Below, piece by piece: positions 9,130 through 15,116 of a stretch of 58,511 nucleotides of DNA. Position numbers and translations under genes: made by a program. The notes below the pieces were generated by a model. It was given only the letters and a program-made list of their open reading frames with translations. It searched no databases and was not told the origin of the DNA. The first letter of the stretch is position 1. Each line of letters starts with the position of its first letter. Source of the stretch: Flavonifractor sp. An306 (GTDB taxonomy: Bacteria; Bacillota; Clostridia; Oscillospirales; Oscillospiraceae); assembly GCF_002159455.1 (NCBI RefSeq), contig NZ_NFIQ01000019.1:1-58511 (forward strand), given 5' to 3'.

Positions 9130-9555
9130 TCAATACAGGGTTTTTTCATTTTCCACAAAGAGCTTGTCGTTGATCTCGTTCAGACTGAGCCCGTGGAGAA
9201 TGCCGTGGGTCACAATGGCGTCCCGCCGGAGCTTGGGGTACAGGGGGGCGCAGGCGGCCCGCTTGAGCATCCGCTGGGTCTCCTCCAGGTTGAGACCCAT
9301 GCCCACGCACAGGCAGAGCAGCCGGTCCCGGGAGGGCTTGCGCCGTCCGGAAAATACCTGATGAAGATATACCTCGCTCATACCCGCCTTCCGGGCCAGG
9401 GCCGCCTTGGACTGGTTCCCCCGCTCGAAATAGGCGGCCAGCTGGCCGGTAATGTCGTCCTGCACAAAGCTGGCCTGGTTTTCTTTCAGATAGGTATCCA
9501 GATCCGGCCGCTCCATCAGCTCCTGGCGCAGATCGTCGGTGGATTTCTCCTGCAT
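9130..9555 (-). CDS. XRE-like helix-turn-helix regulator, first tandem copy
   Basis: A 141-residue paralogue of the next gene downstream, which begins 22 bases after its stop. It has the same layout: an acidic N-terminal segment with PDLDTYLKENQ, a helix-turn-helix SKAALARKAGMSEVYLHQVF, the SGRRKPSRDRLLCLC turn, and a tail with LYPKLRRDAIVTHGILHG. The ATG at 9555 has AAAGGAAG as ribosome site. It is transcribed divergently from the kinase operon across a 144-bp gap with overlapping candidate promoters, so autoregulation and control of the kinase operon is the simplest guess. A specific ligand or operator cannot be named. Confidence 0.82.
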   Translation of the reverse strand: MQEKSTDDLRQELMERPDLDTYLKENQASFVQDDITGQLAAYFERGNQSKAALARKAGMSEVYLHQVFSGRRKPSRDRLLCLCVGMGLNLEETQRMLKRAACAPLYPKLRRDAIVTHGILHGLSLNEINDKLFVENEKTLY

Positions 9556-9592
9556 GAAAAACTTCCTTTCTTTTCCTGTGTCCTTCCTGCCC

Positions 9593-9621
9593 TTTACTTT
9601 TTTAGTGATTTTGTATATAAT
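9593..9621 (+). promoter_or_regulatory. Candidate sigma-A promoter of the kinase operon
   Basis: TTTACT (9593-9598), a 17-base spacer, then a perfect TATAAT (9616-9621). The expected start point is near 9628, leaving a leader of about 70 bases before the kinase ribosome site. It overlaps the divergent candidate promoter of the HTH pair. Confidence 0.6.
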
Positions 9622-9622
9622 A

Positions 9623-9651
9623 AATCTACATCATTTGCCATCTTATTGCAA
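9623..9651 (-). promoter_or_regulatory. Candidate sigma-A promoter of the HTH gene pair
   Basis: On the minus strand, TTGCAA (9651-9646), a 17-base spacer, then TAGATT (9628-9623), four of six matches to the -10 consensus. It faces away from, and overlaps, the start region of the plus-strand promoter. Confidence 0.42.
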
Positions 9652-9699
9652 TATGCCCGCTGCATAGGGTTTTCGGTTTTTTCTGGGAGGGAGATCGAC

Positions 9700-10398
9700 A
9701 TTTATACCTGGTTTGAACGCGCGCTGCGCCAGGAATTTGACCAGGTGCGGCTGATCAAGGAGAGTTCCCGGGGGAGCGTGCGGGTGGTCCGCCACAAAAC
9801 CACCGGCCGGGACTTCATCCTCCGGCAGTTCACCGGCAACCCGGAGGTCTATCAAAAGCTGCTGGACTACACCTGCCCCAACCTGCCCACCGTATATGAG
9901 GTGGCCTGTCAGGGAGACCAAAATCTGGTTCTGGAAGAGCTGATCCAGGGGGACACCCTGGGTTTTTTGCTGCAGGACGCCCTGTTCACCCCGGAGGAGA
10001 CCCGGAAAATCGTCATCCAGGTGTGCCGGGCCCTGTGGGTGCTCCACTCCATCGGGGCGGTCCACCGGGATGTGAAGCCGGAAAACATCATCCTCCGGGG
10101 GTCTGAGGCGGTGCTCATCGACTTTGACGCCGCCCGGCTCCACAAGCCGGAGCACGAGATGGACACCCAGATTCTGGGCACCACCGGCTTCGCCGCCCCG
10201 GAGCAGTACGGCCTGTCCCAGTCCGACCTGCGCACCGACATCTACTCGGTGGGTATCCTCATCAACGTGATGCTCACCGGAGAGCACCCCTCCAAAAAGC
10301 TGGCGGAGGGGAAAATGGGCCACATCGTGGACCGGTGTACCCATGTCAACCCCCAGCGGCGGTACAAAAACGTGCTGCGGCTGATGGAGGCCCTGTAG
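9700..10398 (+). CDS. Small atypical Ser/Thr protein kinase, ATT start likely
   Basis: A eukaryotic-like protein kinase domain with no membrane segment, 232 residues from the proposed start. Visible motifs are the catalytic loop VHRDVKPENIIL (HRD at 122-124), IDFDAARL in place of the usual DFG (141-143), GFAAPEQYG in place of APE (166-168), and DIYSVGILINVMLTG. The beta-3 lysine position reads FILRQF, so Arg42 seems to replace Lys, and the glycine-rich loop is weak. No in-frame ATG exists before residue 154. A strong GGAGG at 9686-9690 sits nine bases before an ATT; the only near alternative is a TTG at 9646 without a ribosome site, about 18 bases after the predicted transcript start. It heads an operon with four zinc-ribbon membrane proteins, the first starting two bases after its stop. 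Those proteins are plausible partners. Confidence 0.85.
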   Translation: MYTWFERALRQEFDQVRLIKESSRGSVRVVRHKTTGRDFILRQFTGNPEVYQKLLDYTCPNLPTVYEVACQGDQNLVLEELIQGDTLGFLLQDALFTPEETRKIVIQVCRALWVLHSIGAVHRDVKPENIILRGSEAVLIDFDAARLHKPEHEMDTQILGTTGFAAPEQYGLSQSDLRTDIYSVGILINVMLTGEHPSKKLAEGKMGHIVDRCTHVNPQRRYKNVLRLMEAL

Positions 10399-10399
10399 C

Positions 10400-11659
10400 A
10401 TGACCGGCAAGACCAGACCCTGCCCCCACTGCGGCGTCTCCCTGCCGGATGACGCCGCTTTTTGTCCCTTCTGCGCCGAACATATCCGGCCCCGGCAGAC
10501 GGTGAAGGTCCCCTCCCACCTGTGGCGGAAGGGGCTGGGATACGCCGCTGTTCTGGTGGCGCTGGTGCTGCTGGCGGCTGCCATATACAGCTATGTGACC
10601 CCCAATGTGTATGACGCCTGGGGCGAACTGACCTATCCTTTGGACGGAAACGACTACCATCTGGCGGTCACCTTCCGCAACGACGGCGCCCCGGAGGCGG
10701 AGTATACCGTGCAGACGGAGGCGGAGGGCCGCTATGACCGGGCGGCCAAGCTGTTCATCACCCATGTGGACTCCGGGATGGACGCGGGACAAATGTTCAA
10801 TCAGCAGATCGACTCTGCCTACGTCCAGGTGACCCAGCCGGAGGACTCCCCCTCCCCTGTCACCTGGCTCCAGCCGGAGTTTCAGAATGATCCCGCCACC
10901 GAGGGGCTGCTCCTCTCCGTACTCAACTTCACCGGCCAAAGCCGGGGTCCGGCGGAGATTGCGTGGACCATTCACATGAAAAACGGGGATACCATTATCC
11001 TGCGGCAGAGGATGAATCTCGCGCCGGTGGACTCCCTCCACTACTACCCGGAGGACTGGCCCATGGACACCATTGAGGAGCTCCAGGCCCTGGTGGAGCA
11101 GATCCAGGCGGAGGTCCCTCTGCCCACGGTGGTGCATCTCCATCTGCCCCCGGTGGCCTATGAGGGGGGCCTCACCATCGACGGGCGCACCATCAACCTT
11201 TACGGCTCCCTGGGTGAGCACAATATGCGCACCACCTTCCTGGGCCCGGTGGTGTACAAGCCTGAAAAGGACCCCCAGGGGTTCATTCAGTACATCGACT
11301 TCCAGGGAAGCGGCACCGGCACGGGCCTCACGGTGGAGGCCGACTGTCACGTGGAGGACTGCGGCTTCTCCGGCTGGGATACCGGCCTTCTCATCGGCGG
11401 AGAGGACTGGGCAGACCCGGTGGGCTGCCTCTTTGAGCATAACAAGGTGGGTTTCCGCTTTGACAGCGGCGGCAGCTATGTCAATGCCAGCCGCTTTGAG
11501 GGCAACGCCTTCCTGGACAACGGCACCGCCGTGGAGCTGCTCCGGGTGCCGGGCGACAAGACCCTCTATTTCGACGGCTGCCGGTTTGCAGGCAACGACG
11601 CGGATCTCTCCAACCCCGCCGGCCACCCCGTCAACATCTCCTATGCAACCTTTGAATGA
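10400..11659 (+). CDS. Zinc-ribbon, single-TM protein with beta-helix ectodomain (paralogue A)
   Basis: 419 residues of unknown function. An N-terminal cytosolic zinc ribbon has two CxxC knuckles (CPHCG at about 9-13 and CPFC at about 23-26). A basic stretch PSHLWRKGL follows, then one membrane helix (about 48-70). The outside part has a beta-rich module (about 75-215), then LPPVAYEGGLTIDGRTINLYG and a region rich in Gly, Asn, Asp and aromatic residues (about 250-419). That region repeats short turns such as CHVEDCGFSGWDTGL and ASRFEGNAFLDNG, typical of right-handed parallel beta-helices of the NosD or pectate-lyase type. GGAGG lies nine bases before the ATG, inside the kinase 3' end, so the two genes are coupled. 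It closely resembles paralogues C and D. Confidence 0.82.
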   Translation: MTGKTRPCPHCGVSLPDDAAFCPFCAEHIRPRQTVKVPSHLWRKGLGYAAVLVALVLLAAAIYSYVTPNVYDAWGELTYPLDGNDYHLAVTFRNDGAPEAEYTVQTEAEGRYDRAAKLFITHVDSGMDAGQMFNQQIDSAYVQVTQPEDSPSPVTWLQPEFQNDPATEGLLLSVLNFTGQSRGPAEIAWTIHMKNGDTIILRQRMNLAPVDSLHYYPEDWPMDTIEELQALVEQIQAEVPLPTVVHLHLPPVAYEGGLTIDGRTINLYGSLGEHNMRTTFLGPVVYKPEKDPQGFIQYIDFQGSGTGTGLTVEADCHVEDCGFSGWDTGLLIGGEDWADPVGCLFEHNKVGFRFDSGGSYVNASRFEGNAFLDNGTAVELLRVPGDKTLYFDGCRFAGNDADLSNPAGHPVNISYATFE

Positions 11660-11673
11660 AAGGGACGAGCTCT

Positions 11674-12597
11674 ATGGAACACAACTGTCCTCATTGCGGC
11701 GCGCCTCTGCCCGAGGACGCCTCCTTCTGTCCCCGCTGCACCCAGAGCATCCGGGACCGCCAGCCGGTAAAAATCCCCTCCCACCTGTGGCGGAAGGGGC
11801 TGAAATGGGCGCTGGTACTGGTGCTTATCCTGGCTGTGGCCGGAGGCCTTTACGCCCGGTTCGGGCGGGAAACTCCCTCTGCCGGCCTCCCCGCCGGAGA
11901 CACCACGGCGGTGATCCTGGAGGAGGATGAGAGCGGTATGGTTACCGTCACCCCCGACCTGCTGCGGGAGTATTTCCCCCTGCTGGCCGGCCTCAACTTC
12001 TCCACCACCTCCACCACCAGCGACGACATCGACGACTATCTTATGGAAAATTTCCAGCTGGCCAACTTAGTGGCCTCCCGGGGGGCCGCCGGTACCGACG
12101 AGGAGCGGGGCAGTTTCTACGCCCGCAGCTCCGGCACCCGGATCTGCCTCCTCCTCTTTGACCGCAACACCCACCTGATGGGTTACTTCATCGGGGAGCC
12201 CGTCCAGATCGAGGAGAGGAAATGGCAGATCGACGTGGTATCCTGCGACTACGACTTCACGGAACTCTATGAGGAACAGCTGGCCGCCTTCGAGGGCAAC
12301 TGGGAGGCGGACTTTTCCACCTACATCCCGCCGGAGGAGATCGAAAGTTCCGGAGCAGTATGGTTTCTGAGCGGCTACAACACCGGAAAGGGCCCGGTGC
12401 TCCGGGAGGACGACGCCCAGATTTACCACCTGTGGGCTCTGCTCCACTCCCCGGAGCCGGAGCGCCAGTGCCGGGAAATCGAACGGCTGGAGGAATTTCT
12501 GCCTAATGAAGGCCGGTGGCGGTGCTATCTGCTGCTGGACAAGGACTATAACCTGCTGGGCTACACCATGCTGGACTATCAGGGCAATGGAGGATAA
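11674..12597 (+). CDS. Zinc-ribbon, single-TM protein with a different ectodomain (paralogue B)
   Basis: 307 residues from the ATG at 11674. That start gives MEHNCPHCG, matching the MEHKCP and MQHKCP starts of paralogues C and D; the ATG at 11656 overlaps the previous stop and lacks a ribosome site. It has the same N-terminal zinc ribbon (CPHCG and CPRC), the same PSHLWRKGL linker and a membrane helix at about 39-56. The ectodomain is unrelated by eye to A, C and D: it lacks the beta-helix and is an acidic alpha/beta domain in which a pattern like CLLLFDRNTHLMGYFI recurs as CYLLLDKDYNLLGYTML near the end, suggesting an internal duplication. Function unknown; it probably acts with its neighbours. 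Confidence 0.78.
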   Translation: MEHNCPHCGAPLPEDASFCPRCTQSIRDRQPVKIPSHLWRKGLKWALVLVLILAVAGGLYARFGRETPSAGLPAGDTTAVILEEDESGMVTVTPDLLREYFPLLAGLNFSTTSTTSDDIDDYLMENFQLANLVASRGAAGTDEERGSFYARSSGTRICLLLFDRNTHLMGYFIGEPVQIEERKWQIDVVSCDYDFTELYEEQLAAFEGNWEADFSTYIPPEEIESSGAVWFLSGYNTGKGPVLREDDAQIYHLWALLHSPEPERQCREIERLEEFLPNEGRWRCYLLLDKDYNLLGYTMLDYQGNGG

Positions 12598-12600
12598 CAG

Positions 12601-13836
12601 ATGGAGCACAAGTGCCCGTGGTGCGGCGAGGATCTGCCGGAGAACGCCTCCTTCTGTCCCCACTGCGCCCAGTTTACACGTCCCCGCAAGGAAGCGGCAG
12701 CGCCCATCCCCCTGCGGAAAAAGGCCCTGCTGGGCCTGCTGCTTCTGGCGGTGCTCACCGCCGTGGGCGCAGGACTGTGGCTGAGCCTTTCCCCCAAAAG
12801 CTATGACGGCTATGGGGAGGTGCGCTACAGGGACTACCAGCTTCTGCTGAGCCAGTTCTCCGACCGATACGTCCCCTCCCCCACGGTCTCGGTTCAGGGG
12901 GAGCCGGAGGGCCAGTACCGGATGCCCGCCCGGCTGTTTATCAACAACAGCGACGGACAGGACGCCTCCCAGGCTTTTCTGGAAGAAGTGGAGACGGTAT
13001 CGGCGGCCTTTGTGGGCCAGGAGGACAGCCCCTCCCCCATGACGTGCTCCCAGCCCGCCTACAATCCCGGCGTACCGGAGTGTCCCCTCATTTCCCTCAT
13101 TGACTACACCGGTAAGAGCGGTACGGCGGAGCTGGTGTGGACGTTCCAAATGAAAAACGGGGATACCATCTATCTCCGGCAAACCTATGAAATCATCCCC
13201 ATCCCGGTGTACGACTACTACCCGGAGGAGTACCCCATGGACACCGCGGAGGAGCTTCAGGCCCTCATAGACAGCATCGGCGCCCAGTTTGGAAACGACG
13301 AGGCCATCATCAATCTGCATTTGCCTCCCGTCACCTATGAGGAGGGCGTCACCCTCCAGGATCAGAGCCTGAACCTCTACGGCTCTACCGACGCCGACGG
13401 AAACCGCACCACCTTCACCGGCCCGGTTCGGGTGCTGACCCACTACGGCTCCATCACCTATTTTTACGACATGGATTTTATGGGCGACGGCAGCGGCACC
13501 GGGCTCTCCGGTTCCGCCTCCTTCCGGGCCACCAACTGCACCTTCACCGGCTGGGACACCGGGGTATTTGCCTACGGCACCAGCTGGGCCAACGTCATCG
13601 GCTGCACCTTCCGGTACAACAACATCGGCTTCCGCTTCGACAGCGACGGAGCGTACGCCAACCACTCCATGTTCAACGACAATGTCTTTATGGGCAATGA
13701 CGTGGGGGTGCAGCTGGACAACGTGCCCACCGATGTGAAGCTCAATTTCCAGGGTTCCGTGTTCCAGGGCAACCGGATGAGCATTGACAACCGCTGCAGC
13801 CAGCCCACGGACCTGTCCCAGGCCACCCTAGACTAA
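12601..13836 (+). CDS. Zinc-ribbon, single-TM protein with beta-helix ectodomain (paralogue C)
   Basis: 411 residues with the same plan as A. The zinc ribbon has CPWCG and CPHC, followed by a basic linker PIPLRKKALLG, a membrane helix (about 42-60), a beta-rich module and a beta-helix-like region of about 160 residues. Conserved landmarks are YYPEEYPMDTAEELQALIDS, LPPVTYEEGVTLQ, NLYGSTD, FTGWDTGVF and GFRFDSDGAYAN. GGAGG lies seven bases before the ATG, inside the end of paralogue B. The membrane linker resembles paralogue D more than A or B, which suggests C and D arose by a recent duplication. Confidence 0.8.
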   Translation: MEHKCPWCGEDLPENASFCPHCAQFTRPRKEAAAPIPLRKKALLGLLLLAVLTAVGAGLWLSLSPKSYDGYGEVRYRDYQLLLSQFSDRYVPSPTVSVQGEPEGQYRMPARLFINNSDGQDASQAFLEEVETVSAAFVGQEDSPSPMTCSQPAYNPGVPECPLISLIDYTGKSGTAELVWTFQMKNGDTIYLRQTYEIIPIPVYDYYPEEYPMDTAEELQALIDSIGAQFGNDEAIINLHLPPVTYEEGVTLQDQSLNLYGSTDADGNRTTFTGPVRVLTHYGSITYFYDMDFMGDGSGTGLSGSASFRATNCTFTGWDTGVFAYGTSWANVIGCTFRYNNIGFRFDSDGAYANHSMFNDNVFMGNDVGVQLDNVPTDVKLNFQGSVFQGNRMSIDNRCSQPTDLSQATLD

Positions 13837-13852
13837 AAGGAGATAGAGAAAC

Positions 13853-15073
13853 ATGCAGCACAAATGCCCCCACTGCGCCAAAGACGTCCATCCCCGGAAG
13901 GACACGGGAACTCCTACCCCCCTGCGGAAAAAGGCGCTGCTGGGCCTGCTGGCCCTGGCGGTGGTGCTGGCCGCAGGGCTTGGGATCTGGTACGCCAACC
14001 GCCCCTATGTGCCCCAGGAGTTTGACGGGGTGGGCGAGGTGTACTACGAGAGCGGGGACAAGACCTATCAGCTGCTGGTGGCCTGGCCCAACGACCGGTG
14101 CGCCCCCGCCCCCGATATCTACCAGCAGGGCGCACCGGACGAGCAGTACCGCTGGCCCTCCCGCTGGTATGTCAACGACGCCGCCACCGGCGCCGACGCC
14201 TGGCCGGAATTTGAGCCCCTGGTGGAACAGGTCACGGTGGAGGTGGTGCAGGACGAGAACGCCGCCGATCCCCTGGCGGCCGGGGAGCCCAGCCACCGGG
14301 AGGACTACTCCCCCGACGCCGCTATGGTGTCCTCCCTGGACTTCACAGGCAACTCCGGGGAGCCCCAGGTGGTATGGACCATTCAGATGATGAACGGCGA
14401 TATGATCCGGGTGCGTCAGAACATCCACATCAGCCTTATCCTCACCCACGAGTACCACTGGCAGGACTACCCCATGGATACTTTAGAGGAACTGCAAAGC
14501 CTGATGGACGACATCGCCGCCCAGGTCAATCCCGCCGACGAGGTGATTCTCTACCTGCCTCCGGTGACCTATGAGGGGGACCTGGAGCTGTGCCGGTCCT
14601 TCGAGTTCCATGGCAATACCGACGGGGCGGAGCGCACCGTCCTGAAGGGCAGCCTCACCATGCTGGAGACGGGCGGATACTACTGGATCAACTACTTCTA
14701 TGATATAGACTTCGTGGGGGACGGAACCAACACCGGCATCACCGCCCTAACCAAGGTGTGGGCCATCGGCTGCTCCTTCACCGGCTACAAAAATGGTCTG
14801 CTGACCCAGGGGAACGCCTGGGTAAACGTCACCGAGTGTACCTTCACCGGCAATGAGGTGGGCCTGTTCTACAACAGCACCGGTCAGTCCGCCTCCGACG
14901 ACCGCTTCTTCGACAACACCTTCACCGACAACGGCACCGCCGTGCTGCTGATGAGCGTGCCCACCGACCTGACCTTATACTTTGACGGCACCACCTTCTC
15001 CGGCAACGGCGTCAACGTGGACAACCGCTGCGGCCACAGCGTGGACCTGTCCAGGGCAGTGGGTGCGGAATAG
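13853..15073 (+). CDS. Beta-helix membrane protein with half a zinc ribbon (paralogue D)
   Basis: 406 residues. It follows the A/C plan (membrane helix about 27-44, beta-rich module, beta-helix-like region with FTGYKNGLLTQGN and DDRFFDNTFTDNG), but the N-terminus is only MQHKCPHCAKDVHPRK. Compared with C, about 14 residues are missing between the first and second CxxC, leaving one knuckle, so it probably cannot bind zinc alone. The flanking bases in C (tgcccg and tgtcccc) suggest deletion between short repeats. A good AAGGAG precedes the ATG. Its stop codon is inside the operon terminator. Confidence 0.8.
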   Translation: MQHKCPHCAKDVHPRKDTGTPTPLRKKALLGLLALAVVLAAGLGIWYANRPYVPQEFDGVGEVYYESGDKTYQLLVAWPNDRCAPAPDIYQQGAPDEQYRWPSRWYVNDAATGADAWPEFEPLVEQVTVEVVQDENAADPLAAGEPSHREDYSPDAAMVSSLDFTGNSGEPQVVWTIQMMNGDMIRVRQNIHISLILTHEYHWQDYPMDTLEELQSLMDDIAAQVNPADEVILYLPPVTYEGDLELCRSFEFHGNTDGAERTVLKGSLTMLETGGYYWINYFYDIDFVGDGTNTGITALTKVWAIGCSFTGYKNGLLTQGNAWVNVTECTFTGNEVGLFYNSTGQSASDDRFFDNTFTDNGTAVLLMSVPTDLTLYFDGTTFSGNGVNVDNRCGHSVDLSRAVGAE

Positions 15074-15116
15074 AAAAAACCGGCAGCTGACTTCGGTCAG
15101 CTGCCGGTTTTTTCTA
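15071..15116. terminator. Shared bidirectional terminator containing both stop codons
   Basis: A perfect 21-bp inverted repeat (15071-15091 with 15096-15116) with a TTCG tetraloop. The outermost three bases of each arm are the TAG stop codons of the two convergent genes. The A and T hexamers inside the arms supply a U run for either direction. Confidence 0.93.

Noticed and set aside
9091-9699. An in-frame N-terminal extension of the kinase reaching back to 9091
   Set aside because: It would overlap both HTH genes on the other strand and pass through the predicted promoter; the kinase fold begins after 9700.
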